Below, piece by piece: positions 34,398-43,193 of a stretch of DNA of 64,000 nt. The notes beneath the pieces are model-generated. The model ran no database searches, had not been told where the DNA came from, and saw only the letters and a list, made by a program, of their open reading frames with translations. Source of the stretch: Halomonas sp. A40-4 (GTDB taxonomy: Bacteria > Pseudomonadota > Gammaproteobacteria > Pseudomonadales > Halomonadaceae). Made by a program: the position numbers and the translations under genes. The stretch lies in NCBI RefSeq assembly GCF_015767635.1, contig NZ_CP065230.1, positions 992,001 to 1,056,000 of the forward strand, read 5' to 3'. Within the stretch, counting starts at the first letter, position 1, and each line of letters starts with the position of its first letter.

Positions 34398-34706
34398 TCA
34401 TGCTGCTTCCTCACCATCAATTGGCGTCGACTGACCCAAGGCTATCGCCTGGAAGGGCGTTGGCTCATCCGTCGAGACGTAGGTCACGATATCCACAGGG
34501 AGTTGTAGCCGCTCCTCCAGCGCGATTTTGAGCTCGGCTGAGGCAAGCAGAGGAATCGCTGTCTTGGAGATCAGTAGCAGGTCGATATCACCGCCTCGCT
34601 TTGTGTCGTCCAGACGCGAACCAAACACTTGGACGTTGACGGACGGCCCAATGAACTCACGTACACCAGAGACGATAGTGGAGCGCTGTGATTGAGTGAG
34701 TCGCAT
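34398..34706 (-). CDS. MNT-type nucleotidyltransferase domain protein between recC and recB
   Basis: 102-residue minimal nucleotidyltransferase. VQVFGSRLDDTKRGGDIDLLLI is the signature: the GSR loop followed by D-x-D for metal and NTP binding, with a third acidic residue in PVDIVTY. Such proteins usually act as antitoxins for a HEPN partner, adding AMP to it. No HEPN gene is adjacent. It lies 54 nt after recC and 37 nt before recB on the same strand, and an AAAGGAGAGG precedes its ATG. It therefore interrupts an otherwise continuous recCBD unit and probably entered it secondarily. Confidence 0.8.
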   Translation of the reverse strand: MRLTQSQRSTIVSGVREFIGPSVNVQVFGSRLDDTKRGGDIDLLLISKTAIPLLASAELKIALEERLQLPVDIVTYVSTDEPTPFQAIALGQSTPIDGEEAA

Positions 34707-34760
34707 GGAGGCCTCTCCTTTCCTTTGAGCCTGTTGATAAAGTCTAGCACTGTATCGAGT

Positions 34761-37700
34761 CTAACCCTTTACCGCATAAAACAGCGGGGCGTAGAGCGCT
34801 TCGGTCAGCGCGGCGAAGCGGTGGCCGTGTTGGGTTTGCTCGTTGAATAGCCGCTCGAAGCGGGGCCACTGGTGGCTAAGGTAAGCGCTTTGGGCGACTT
34901 CGCCGGTCTGGAAGCGGCCGCCGTCATAGGCGCCTTCGGCGGCGGCGTAGGCGTCGCTTTCCCGGCCTTTGTCTTCGGCGATCTCCGGCGTGCCTAGCTT
35001 GGTCAACCAGGCAAAGGCGGCCTGGGGGGCCAGCGGTAGTGGGGCTTCAAGGCCTGCTTGCCAGGCGGTCATCTGGGTGTCCAGGTGGGCGCGGGCGGTG
35101 TCGGCGGCGATGGGGTCCAGCGTGATGTTGCCCGCCTTGGAAAGTAGCTGGGTGGTCATCGGGCCGCTGAGGTTGCCCGCCAGATGGGCGACCCAGGGGC
35201 GCAGCAGATGGGTCCAGCGGTACTGGCCGCGCCCGCTGCCCTGGCTGATCAGGCTGCTGCTGAGCAGCAGCAGGCGGCAGCGGTCACCGGCCTCGTTCTG
35301 GCGCAGTTCGTTCAGCCAGTCTTCCAGCACGATGCCGTCGGCGCTTTCTACGCGAACCGGCTCCGGCGCGGGCAAGGCGATGGGCCACTGGTCCAGTGCT
35401 TCCTGGTAGGCGCTGAACAGGTCGTCCATGGGCTCGGCCAGGGCGTTGCGCATGCGCTCGCCAAAGGCCCCCATGGCGAGCACACCCTGACCCTGGAAGC
35501 GCTCAAGCTGGGCGTCGAGGGCTTCCAGGCGTGGCTCGCCGTTGTCCACCGCGTGGCGCTGGGCGGCGATGAGCCGGTCCTGCAGCTGCCAGTTCTGCAG
35601 GCCGTCCAGGGCGAAGGGTTCGGCGTCCAGCTCGGCGATGGCTTCCTGCTCGAAATACACCCCTAGCCGGGTATTGAAGAAGGTACGCACCGGTTCGCGC
35701 AGAAAGCCGCCCAGTTGACCGAGATTAAGGCTGGAGGGCGCGTTTTCCGGCTTGGGTAACGGCGCTTTGGCGGCCTGGGGGGCACGCGGCGCGTGCTCAT
35801 CTCGCCATACATGGGCCCCACGCCATTCATGAACATAGGTAAACAGTCGCCCAGCGTCGTTGCCATCCTGGAAATACGCGCGGCTGAACGGCTGCAGCGG
35901 GTGTTCGGTGGTCAGGGCGTCGAGCAGCGGGGCGCCGTGTTCAAAGTGCCAGCCGGCGGCCAGGTGGTCGCGCAACTGGCCGACCAGTACCGAGGGCGGC
36001 AGCGGCGTGTTGTCGATCTGGCTGCGGCCGACCCAGCTGATGTAGAGCTGGTCCCGGGCGGAGAGCAGCGCTTCGAGAAACAGGTAGCGGTCGTCTTCCC
36101 GGCGGGAGCGGTCGCCGGGGCGGTAGTCGCTGCCCATCAGGTCAAAGTCCAGCGGCGGCTGGGAGCGGGGGTATTCGCCGTCGTTCATGCCCAGCAGGCA
36201 CACGCGCTTGAAGGGGATGGCGCGCATGGGCATCAGCGTGGCGAAGTTCACCGCCCCGGCCAGAAAGCGCTGGGAAAGGCTGTGCTCGTCGATCTGCGCC
36301 AGCCAGTGTTCGCGCACCATGGAAAGCGGCAGCGGGTCTTCCAGCTGGGCTTCGCGGCTGCTTTCGAGGATTTGCTGCAGGCCGTTTTCCAGCTTGGTGA
36401 GCATGACGCTTTCCTGGGCGTCGTCGGTGAGGAAGAAGGTTTCCAGCAGGGTGCGCAGCCGCTCGACCCAACTGGCGGCATCGGTGGGCTGGCGGAAGGT
36501 CTCCCAGGTGGCTTCGAGCTTTTCCAGCAGCGTCGCCAAGGGGCCAGCAAGGCCCGCTTCCAGCCCGCCGATGTCGTCGAACGGCTCGATGCCCTGCCAG
36601 GCATTACCTTCACCTACCGTATACCCCAGCAGCAGGCGGCGCAGGCCAAAGGCCCAGGTGTTCTGGCTGAGCCCGCCGGGCAGTTCGAGAGTCTGGCGCT
36701 GTTTGGCATTCAGCCCCCAGCGGATGCCCGCGCCTTCCATCCAGCGCTCCAGCACCGGCAGGTCGCGTTCTTCCAGCCCGAAGCGCTGGCGCAGGGCGGG
36801 CACGTCGAGCAGGTCCAGCAGGTCGCTGACGGACAGGCGCAGCTCCGGCAGGCGCAGCAGCTTTTCCAGCGCGATCATCATCGGCAGTCGATGGCGGCTG
36901 GCCTGGTCGGAAAGCGTGTAGGGGATGAAGCGCGGGTCGTCGCCTTGAAGCTGGCCGAATACTGCGTCGATGTGCGGCGCGTAGCGGTCGATGTCCGGCA
37001 CCATGACGATGATGTCCCGCGGGCGCAGCTCGGGGTCGGCGCTGAACGCGGCGAGCAGCTGGTCGTGGAGAATCTCGACTTCCCGCTGGGGGCCGTGGGC
37101 GATATGAAACACCAGGGAGTCATCCGCCGGGTCGAGGGCGGGCCAGTGGGTCTGGGTTTCGGCCACCGGGCGCAACTCGCGGATGTCGTCCTGCAACTGG
37201 CTGAGCAGGCAGCCGCGCTCGCCGGAGAACGGCTCGAACATGTCGATGCGCAGCGCCTGCTGCTCGAACAGGGTCTGGTAGTCGCCGGTGTCGTCGTGCT
37301 CGTCCAGCAGGCGCAGGTAGTCGCGGCCCTGCTTGCCCCAGGCGGCGAGCAGCGGCTGGGCATGCAGGTGCAGGGCATCGTCAGCGTCGCCGGTGCCCAG
37401 TACGTCCAGCGCTTCGGGCATGCCGGTCTTGCGCCGCTGGCGGTAGCGGCTGGCGCGGAGCAGGTCCTTGTGCTCGATGATATCCGCCCAGTAGAACTGG
37501 CAGGGGTTGTGCACGCAGAGCACCACCTGGCAGCAGCGCGAGAGCGCCGCCAGGGCTTCCAGCGTCTGCTGGGGCAGCGACGAGATGCCGAAAATGATCA
37601 GCCGCCGGGGCAGGCCCGGCGGGCAGGTCTGGCCGTCCAATTGCTCGGTGGCCTTCAAAAAGCGCCGATGCACCTGGGCGCGGCTGCTGTCGAGGCCCGC

Positions 37701-38345
37701 ATCGCCCTGGGTGGCGGCCACATCCTCACGCAAGATGCGCCACAGCGCGGGCTGCCAGCGCTGGTGGTCTTCCAGGGGGCGGGTTTCGCCGCGGGCGGTG
37801 ATCAGCACGTCGTCGCCGTTGGCCCAGGCGTCCAGCCAGTCGGCGCGATAGACCTGATACTGGTCGAACAGGTCCGCCAGCCGCTCGGCCAGCTGGTAGT
37901 GCTTGCGCTGGTCGCGGTCGACTTCCAGAAACTGCGCCAGCGGGGCAAACACGTCCTGCTCGGCCAGGGTGGGCAGCAGACGTAACAGCCGCCAGACCAG
38001 GCGAGATTTATCGAACGGCGAGGTTTCTGGCACGGCGTCTTCGTTGTTCGATACGTGAGTCAGCACCGTGCGGTAGGCCTGCCACAGGAACCGCGCGGGC
38101 AGCATGACGTCCAGCGCCGCCGCGATCCCCGCGCCGCCGTTGTCCGGGTCTTCCGCCAGCGCCAGCTTCAGCCACTGCCCGATGCCGTTGCTCTGCACCA
38201 GAATGGTTTCGTTCTCCAGCGGCCCCAGCGGGTGCAGGCGCATCCACTCCACCGCCAGCCCGCGCAAATCTTCCAGGCGATTGCCATGCACCACCATGAA
38301 CCCGGGCGTTAGCGATGTTGGCGAAAGCAGCGAATTGGCGGGCAT
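34761..38345 (-). CDS. recC: exodeoxyribonuclease V subunit gamma (RecC)
   Basis: 1194-residue RecC, the Chi-recognising, helicase-like scaffold of RecBCD. It opens with MVVHGNRLEDLRGLAVEW and ETILVQSNGIGQWLKLALAE, both typical; later RRLIIFGISSLPQQTLEALAALS, DIIVMVPDIDRYAPHIDAVFG and VCLLGMNDGEYPR with RREDDRYLFLEALLSARDQLYISWVG are the conserved degenerate helicase motifs. ATG at 38345 is chosen because AAGGA lies 9 nt upstream; the frame continues 21 codons further without support. It is the first gene of the minus-strand recC-MNT-recB-recD unit. Confidence 0.93.
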   Translation of the reverse strand: MPANSLLSPTSLTPGFMVVHGNRLEDLRGLAVEWMRLHPLGPLENETILVQSNGIGQWLKLALAEDPDNGGAGIAAALDVMLPARFLWQAYRTVLTHVSNNEDAVPETSPFDKSRLVWRLLRLLPTLAEQDVFAPLAQFLEVDRDQRKHYQLAERLADLFDQYQVYRADWLDAWANGDDVLITARGETRPLEDHQRWQPALWRILREDVAATQGDAGLDSSRAQVHRRFLKATEQLDGQTCPPGLPRRLIIFGISSLPQQTLEALAALSRCCQVVLCVHNPCQFYWADIIEHKDLLRASRYRQRRKTGMPEALDVLGTGDADDALHLHAQPLLAAWGKQGRDYLRLLDEHDDTGDYQTLFEQQALRIDMFEPFSGERGCLLSQLQDDIRELRPVAETQTHWPALDPADDSLVFHIAHGPQREVEILHDQLLAAFSADPELRPRDIIVMVPDIDRYAPHIDAVFGQLQGDDPRFIPYTLSDQASRHRLPMMIALEKLLRLPELRLSVSDLLDLLDVPALRQRFGLEERDLPVLERWMEGAGIRWGLNAKQRQTLELPGGLSQNTWAFGLRRLLLGYTVGEGNAWQGIEPFDDIGGLEAGLAGPLATLLEKLEATWETFRQPTDAASWVERLRTLLETFFLTDDAQESVMLTKLENGLQQILESSREAQLEDPLPLSMVREHWLAQIDEHSLSQRFLAGAVNFATLMPMRAIPFKRVCLLGMNDGEYPRSQPPLDFDLMGSDYRPGDRSRREDDRYLFLEALLSARDQLYISWVGRSQIDNTPLPPSVLVGQLRDHLAAGWHFEHGAPLLDALTTEHPLQPFSRAYFQDGNDAGRLFTYVHEWRGAHVWRDEHAPRAPQAAKAPLPKPENAPSSLNLGQLGGFLREPVRTFFNTRLGVYFEQEAIAELDAEPFALDGLQNWQLQDRLIAAQRHAVDNGEPRLEALDAQLERFQGQGVLAMGAFGERMRNALAEPMDDLFSAYQEALDQWPIALPAPEPVRVESADGIVLEDWLNELRQNEAGDRCRLLLLSSSLISQGSGRGQYRWTHLLRPWVAHLAGNLSGPMTTQLLSKAGNITLDPIAADTARAHLDTQMTAWQAGLEAPLPLAPQAAFAWLTKLGTPEIAEDKGRESDAYAAAEGAYDGGRFQTGEVAQSAYLSHQWPRFERLFNEQTQHGHRFAALTEALYAPLFYAVKG

Positions 38346-38419
38346 GCGCGAGATTCCTTCACGGCGGTGGTGGTGGCTAAGGGTATGGTGCCATAAGTGG
38401 TTGTCCAAAGCTCAATGCG

Positions 38420-38448
38420 TTAGCATCTTGGTTTTTAACTGCTATGAT
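38420..38448 (+). promoter_or_regulatory. promoter of the Xre/MbcA-type antitoxin gene
   Basis: TTAGCA (38420-38425) and TATGAT (38443-38448) with a 17-nt spacer, about 48 nt before the ATG at 38496. Confidence 0.5.
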
Positions 38449-38495
38449 GAATATATGTTGTTTTTTGGTTGCATAAGCGCAGCAGGAGGCTTGTC

Positions 38496-38924
38496 ATGGC
38501 GACGGCAATAGAAGAATCACATAGCGAACCGATGGGCTATCAAGCACCAGACTCCTTCGCGCGATTTCTTGCTGACTTGAAAGGCGTCGCTCGAGAAGAG
38601 CGCCAGCCGCTCATCAATCCTAAGCTGTTTGCCAGCGCGCTGAGCATGGATATTCAAACGTTGGCCAGTCACGCGCACGTGCATCGCACGACTATCTCCA
38701 GGGCGCAGGGCGCGGAGAAGCTCCAACGCTATCTGCGTGATGCTCTTAGGGTATTAGGTGCGGCGGCTGATATTAATGGTGATTTCCACGATGCGTTGTT
38801 TTGGTTCCGAAATGAGCCTATCGGTGCCTTTGATTATAAAACGCCTGAGCAATTAGTGAGCGAAGGCCGCGCCGATGACCTTCTTCGGTATGTTAAAGCG
38901 TTACAAGCTGGCGTGGTGGGATGA
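38496..38924 (+). CDS. Xre/MbcA/ParS-family antitoxin, orphan
   Basis: 142-residue protein. The middle has an HTH-like segment (LASHAHVHRTTISRAQGAEKLQ) and the C-terminus the toxin-binding domain of the Xre/MbcA/ParS family: ALFWFRNEPIGAFDYKTPEQLVSEGRADDLLRYVKAL. Such antitoxins pair with RES-domain toxins that break down NAD. No RES gene follows: 200 nt of non-coding DNA leads to ilvD. ATG at 38496 has GGAGG 8 nt upstream, and a promoter is visible, so the gene looks expressed as an orphan antitoxin. Confidence 0.82.
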   Translation: MATAIEESHSEPMGYQAPDSFARFLADLKGVAREERQPLINPKLFASALSMDIQTLASHAHVHRTTISRAQGAEKLQRYLRDALRVLGAAADINGDFHDALFWFRNEPIGAFDYKTPEQLVSEGRADDLLRYVKALQAGVVG

Positions 38925-39130
38925 TTGTACTGCCAGAGTTAAATACTCAGGCCTAAACGAAAATGATTAATTAGAAGCCTATGATCCGCGTTGTGATCTG
39001 CCTCATGATGCTCGTTCCTGGCAATAATGGGCATAGGATAATGAACTTATGTCTCTTTTAGCCTTGCGCGAAAGTGATGGCATCGCCAAGCTATGCCGAT
39101 ACCGTGAACAAAGTTGAGAGATCTATCCCC

Positions 39131-40816
39131 ATGACCGAGTCATCACAAAATTCCCGCCGTCATTCTTCCTCTGTGGTCGATGGCCCAGGTAAAGCCGCCA
39201 GCCGTGCCATGCTGCGCGCGGTGGGTTTTAACGACGACGATTTCAAAAAGCCCCAGGTCGGCGTTGCCTCGACCTGGAGCATGGTGACCCCCTGCAACAG
39301 CCACATTGGCGAGCTGGCCGAGCATGCCCGTGACGGCGCGGACGCGGCGGGTGGCAAGGGTGTGATCTTCAACACCATCACCATTTCCGACGGCATCGCC
39401 AACGGTACCGAGGGCATGAAGTACTCGCTGGTGTCCCGCGAGGTGATCGCCGATTCCATCGAGACCGTGGCGGGCTGCGAAGGCTTTGACGGCCTGGTGG
39501 CGATTGGCGGCTGCGACAAGAACATGCCCGGCTGTGTGATGGGCCTGGCGCGGCTCAATCGCCCCAGCGTGTTTGTTTATGGCGGCACCATCATGCCCGG
39601 CGAGGGGCATACCGATATCGTGTCGGTCTTCGAGGCCATGGGCGCGCACTCCCGCGGCGATATCGACCTGATCGAACTCAAGAACATCGAGGAAACGGCG
39701 ATTCCTGGCCCGGGTTCCTGCGGCGGCATGTACACCGCCAACACCATGGCCTCGGCGATTGAAGCGCTGGGCATGAGCCTGCCAGGCAGCTCGGCGCAGA
39801 ACGCCATCTCCCGCGATAAGCGCGAGGACTGTGAGGCGGCGGGCGAAGCCGTGCTGGCGCTGCTGGCCAACGACATCAAACCTTCCGATATCATGACCCG
39901 CGAGGCGTTTGAAAACGCCGTGACCGTGGTCATTGCGTTGGGCGGCTCGACCAACGCCGTGCTTCACCTGGTGGCCATGGCGCGCACCATTGGCGTCGAA
40001 CTGTCGCTCAAGGACTTCACCGAGATCGGCAAGCGCGTGCCGGTCGTGGCTGACCTGCGCCCCAGCGGCCACTACATGATGAGCGAGCTGGTGGCGATTG
40101 GCGGTATTCAGCCGCTGATGAAGATCCTGCTCGACGCAGGCCTGCTGCACGGCGACTGCCTGACGGTCACCGGCAAGACGCTGGCCGAGAACCTCGCCGA
40201 CGTTGAACCGTACCCGCTGGACCAGAAAATCATCGCCCCGCTGGGTAACCCCATCAAGGCCGAAAGCCATCTGCGTATTCTCCACGGCAACCTGGCCCCG
40301 GAAGGCGCGGTGGCCAAGATTACCGGCAAGGAAGGCACGCGGTTCAGTGGTTCGGCACGAGTGTTCGGTTCTGAAGAGGAAGCCCAGGCGCGCATCAACG
40401 ACGGCACCGTGGTCGCCGGTGACGTGATAGTGATTCGCTACGAAGGCCCCAAGGGCGGCCCCGGCATGCGCGAAATGCTCACCCCGACGTCGGCCATCAT
40501 GGGCCGTGGGCTGGGCAGCGATGTGGCGTTGATTACCGACGGCCGCTTCTCCGGCGGCAGCCACGGCTTCGTCGTGGGCCACGTGTCCCCCGAGGCGTTC
40601 GAGGGCGGCCCGCTGGCGCTGGTGGAAGACGGCGACACCATCACCATCGACGCGGTGGCCGACACCATTGAAGTGGCGGTTTCCGACGACGAATTGATTC
40701 GCCGCCGTGCCGCCTGGCGTCAGCCGACACCGCGTTACCGCCGTGGCGTGCTGGCCAAGTACGCTCGACTCGTCAGTTCCGCCAGCACTGGCGCGGTCAC
40801 CGACAACGAAGAGTAA
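39131..40816 (+). CDS. ilvD: dihydroxy-acid dehydratase (IlvD)
   Basis: 561-residue IlvD/Edd-family dehydratase of branched-chain amino acid synthesis. Cluster-binding cysteines occur in [16 protein letters not shown] and [34 protein letters not shown] near the C-terminus is the second-domain signature. This is the shorter form of about 560 residues rather than the 616 of E. coli. ATG at 39131 is preferred because alignment-type features start there (MTESS, then [19 protein letters not shown]); ATGs at 39074 and 39077 lack a binding site. A strong terminator follows at 40842. Confidence 0.93.
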   Translation: MTESSQNSRRHSSSVVDGPGKAASRAMLRAVGFNDDDFKKPQVGVASTWSMVTPCNSHIGELAEHARDGADAAGGKGVIFNTITISDGIANGTEGMKYSLVSREVIADSIETVAGCEGFDGLVAIGGCDKNMPGCVMGLARLNRPSVFVYGGTIMPGEGHTDIVSVFEAMGAHSRGDIDLIELKNIEETAIPGPGSCGGMYTANTMASAIEALGMSLPGSSAQNAISRDKREDCEAAGEAVLALLANDIKPSDIMTREAFENAVTVVIALGGSTNAVLHLVAMARTIGVELSLKDFTEIGKRVPVVADLRPSGHYMMSELVAIGGIQPLMKILLDAGLLHGDCLTVTGKTLAENLADVEPYPLDQKIIAPLGNPIKAESHLRILHGNLAPEGAVAKITGKEGTRFSGSARVFGSEEEAQARINDGTVVAGDVIVIRYEGPKGGPGMREMLTPTSAIMGRGLGSDVALITDGRFSGGSHGFVVGHVSPEAFEGGPLALVEDGDTITIDAVADTIEVAVSDDELIRRRAAWRQPTPRYRRGVLAKYARLVSSASTGAVTDNEE

Positions 40817-40841
40817 GTCTAGCGCTGTCATCTGCATGTCA

Positions 40842-40867
40842 AACGCCAGGGATAACCTGGCGTTTTT
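40842..40867 (+). terminator. rho-independent terminator after ilvD
   Basis: AACGCCAGG (40842-40850) pairs with CCTGGCGTT (40856-40864) around GATAA, running into TTTTT. Confidence 0.9.
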
Positions 40868-40890
40868 ATTGGCGTAAAGGAAACGTTTCA

Positions 40891-42087
40891 ATGGCGACGC
40901 AAGCGAACTCCAAGACGTCACGGGTCAGCGAGGTCTTCAAGGCGTTTCTGCTGCTCGGGCTCACCTCCTTTGGGGGGCCGGTGGCGCATCTGGGTTACTT
41001 CCGCACCGAGTTTGTCGCGCGCCGGAAGTGGCTGACGGAAAGCGCCTACGCGGATCTGGTGGCGCTGTGTCAGTTTCTACCTGGCCCGGCCAGCAGCCAG
41101 GTGGGCTTTGCCCTGGGGCTGATGCGGGCGGGCCCCTGGGGCGCTGCCATGGCCTGGCTGGCGTTTACCCTGCCGTCGGCCATTGTGTTGGTGCTGTTCG
41201 CCTTTGGCGCTGCGGTGCTGGAGGGGCCGATTGCCAGCGGTATTATTCATGGCTTGAAGGTCGTCGCCGTGGCCATTGTTGCCCATGCGGTGTGGGGCAT
41301 GGCACGCAATCTATGCCCGGATCCTACCCGCGCGGGTATCGCCCTGGCCGCCGTATTTGCCGTGGTGGCCATCAGCGGGCCGTTGGGGCAGGTAAGTGCC
41401 ATTGTGCTGGGCGGCGTCGCCGGGCTTTTGCTATGCCGGGGCGTGGCCGCGGCCGCTGAAAGTGATCCGCTGCATTTCCCGGTGTCGCGCCTGGTCGGCA
41501 TCATCGCCCTCGTGCTGTTCGGTGGGCTGCTGGTGTTACTGCCCCTGCTGGCCGGCATGGCGGTCTGGCTGGATATCACCGATGCCTTTTACCGAGCAGG
41601 CGCGCTGGTGTTCGGCGGGGGACACGTGGTGTTGCCGCTGTTAGAGGCGGAAGTGGTGCAGTCGGGCTGGGTTTCCGCCGACGCGTTCTTGACCGGTTAC
41701 GGTGCCGCCCAGGCGATACCCGGGCCGCTGTTTACCTTTTCGGCTTACCTGGGCGCGTTGATACCGTCAGGCGGTAGCTTGCTGACAGCGACGCTTGCGT
41801 TGCTGGCGATTTTCCTGCCGGGGTTCTTGCTGTTGGTGGGGGTACTGCCATTCTGGAATCACTTTCGTCAGTGGCAGTGGGCTCAGGCGCTGATGCGCGG
41901 TGCCAATGCAGCGGTAGTCGGTATTCTTGGGGCGGCGCTCTATGATCCAGTATGGACGAGTGCGATTGTTGGCGCTCCCGAGTTTGCGCTGGCGCTCACC
42001 GGCTTCCTGCTACTGACTGTCTGGAAACTGCCTGCCTGGGCGGTGGTGATCGTGGTGGCATTCGGCGGCGTGTTGATTGCACCCTGA
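40891..42087 (+). CDS. ChrA-family chromate/anion transporter, two-domain form
   Basis: 398 residues with two homologous CHR domains. The first has FLLLGLTSFGGPVAHLGYFR, the WLTESAYADLVALCQFLPGPASSQ loop and the G-rich ALGLMRAGPWGA; the second repeats this as GALVFGGGHVVLPLL, FLTGYGAAQAIPGPLFTFSAYLG and LPGFLLLVGVLPFW. About ten hydrophobic segments. The family exports chromate, and perhaps sulfate or other anions, across the inner membrane. No chrB regulator is adjacent. It lies just after the ilvD terminator and is probably transcribed alone. Confidence 0.9.
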   Translation: MATQANSKTSRVSEVFKAFLLLGLTSFGGPVAHLGYFRTEFVARRKWLTESAYADLVALCQFLPGPASSQVGFALGLMRAGPWGAAMAWLAFTLPSAIVLVLFAFGAAVLEGPIASGIIHGLKVVAVAIVAHAVWGMARNLCPDPTRAGIALAAVFAVVAISGPLGQVSAIVLGGVAGLLLCRGVAAAAESDPLHFPVSRLVGIIALVLFGGLLVLLPLLAGMAVWLDITDAFYRAGALVFGGGHVVLPLLEAEVVQSGWVSADAFLTGYGAAQAIPGPLFTFSAYLGALIPSGGSLLTATLALLAIFLPGFLLLVGVLPFWNHFRQWQWAQALMRGANAAVVGILGAALYDPVWTSAIVGAPEFALALTGFLLLTVWKLPAWAVVIVVAFGGVLIAP

Positions 42088-42109
42088 GGCCGTTGCATGA
42101 AGCGGATAC

Positions 42110-42135
42110 AAAAACGGCCGCTTCAAGGGCGGCCG
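42110..42135 (-). terminator. rho-independent terminator for the minus-strand HTH gene
   Basis: On the minus strand CGGCCGC (42135-42129) pairs with GCGGCCG (42121-42115) and runs into TTTTT (42114-42110). Confidence 0.85.
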
Positions 42136-42183
42136 ATATAGCGAGAGAAAAACATCCAATAGGAGGCGTAGAGGATCTGTTCG

Positions 42184-42456
42184 CTATGGCGCCTCCACTT
42201 CCAGCGTGCGACGCAAAACGTGAAGTTCATCCACGTTAAGGTGCTCAAGCTTTCCAGCGAGCAGGTCGCTGACCTTCTGAACGGGTAGCCCCGCTCGGCG
42301 GGCGATTTCACGGCTTCCCATGTCTGATACCGCAATCAGACGCGTGATAATGCGCATCAAGCGCGTACGTCTTTCGAGTTCCCTGACATCGAGGTCAGGG
42401 CTGCTTCGCGGAGGGTCGTGCAGATCCGCGTGTGCAATTGAGCGTGCCGTACTCAT
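42184..42456 (-). CDS. HTH (HTH_37/XRE-type) regulator, antitoxin-like, orphan
   Basis: 90-residue protein whose central part is a helix-turn-helix of the HTH_37 type: LIAVSDMGSREIARRAGLPVQKVSDLLAGKLEHLNVDELHVL. Genes of this type often encode antitoxins with a HigB/RelE-like partner upstream. None is present; upstream on this strand is the divergent purE leader. A terminator lies about 50 nt downstream. It could also be a self-standing regulator. Nothing in the sequence links it to purE, although the two share a 210-nt divergent intergenic region. Confidence 0.72.
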   Translation of the reverse strand: MSTARSIAHADLHDPPRSSPDLDVRELERRTRLMRIITRLIAVSDMGSREIARRAGLPVQKVSDLLAGKLEHLNVDELHVLRRTLEVEAP

Positions 42457-42666
42457 GAGGCTCCATCAGTCTGAAGTGACAAAGACACAATGCCGCCAAC
42501 CGGGGGGCATTTCAATACCTTTTTTGATGAAAATTTCATGGCGCGGAAGGCCCCCCGCAAGGGGCTTGGCTCTGGTAGACTAACCCCTTATTTTTTCGTC
42601 TGTCCTCTCGTGTGAGGCACGGTATATTGAGCGTATGGATAAGGCCACGGGCCTAGGAGTGATGGC

Positions 42667-43182
42667 ATGTCGTCGAACAGCGCACCCAAAGTGGGTGTGA
42701 TTATGGGGTCAAAATCGGACTGGCCGGTCATGGAACACGCTGTTTCCATGCTGGAGCGTTTGGGCGTGGCTTATGAAACCCGCGTCGTGTCGGCGCACCG
42801 CACGCCTGATCTGCTGTTCGACTATGCCAAGGGGGCTGCCGAGCGGGGCCTGCAGGTGATTGTGGCGGGCGCTGGCGGTGCTGCCCATCTGCCGGGCATG
42901 GTGGCCTCGCAAACGCCGCTGCCGGTGCTGGGCGTGCCGGTGGAGTCCAAGTCGCTGAAAGGGCTGGACTCATTGCTATCCATTGCCCAGATGCCGGGTG
43001 GCATTGCGGTCGGCACCCTGGCGATTGGTAAAGCGGGCGCGACCAATGCCGGCTTGCTGGCGGCACAAATTGTGGGTTTGCAGGATGCCGACGTGCGCAA
43101 TGCGGTGGAAGCGTTCCGCGCCGAACAGACCCAGAAAGTGCTCGATAACCCGGACCCACGTCCCGACCCGGAAGCCGAATAA
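42667..43182 (+). CDS. purE: N5-carboxyaminoimidazole ribonucleotide mutase (PurE)
   Basis: 171-residue class I PurE of purine synthesis, moving the carboxyl group from N5-CAIR to give CAIR. Motifs: [14 protein letters not shown] (phosphate loop with the SD pair), [18 protein letters not shown] with the catalytic histidine, [18 protein letters not shown] and [32 protein letters not shown]. Standard length. The purK gene starts 11 nt after the stop, forming the classical purEK operon. GGAGTG lies before the ATG. Confidence 0.96.
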   Translation: MSSNSAPKVGVIMGSKSDWPVMEHAVSMLERLGVAYETRVVSAHRTPDLLFDYAKGAAERGLQVIVAGAGGAAHLPGMVASQTPLPVLGVPVESKSLKGLDSLLSIAQMPGGIAVGTLAIGKAGATNAGLLAAQIVGLQDADVRNAVEAFRAEQTQKVLDNPDPRPDPEAE

Positions 43183-43193
43183 GGAGGCCTGCG

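Noticed and set aside
35793..37985. 730-codon plus-strand frame opposite recC
   Set aside because: Same reason: recC motifs are clear on the minus strand and the antisense product has no domain features.
39050..39118. 22-codon frame upstream of ilvD as a leader peptide
   Set aside because: Not rich in Ile, Val and Leu runs, and no terminator/antiterminator pair follows, so attenuation is not supported.
39143..40921. 592-codon minus-strand frame opposite ilvD
   Set aside because: ilvD is intact on the plus strand; the antisense product is His/Ala/Gly-rich without motifs.
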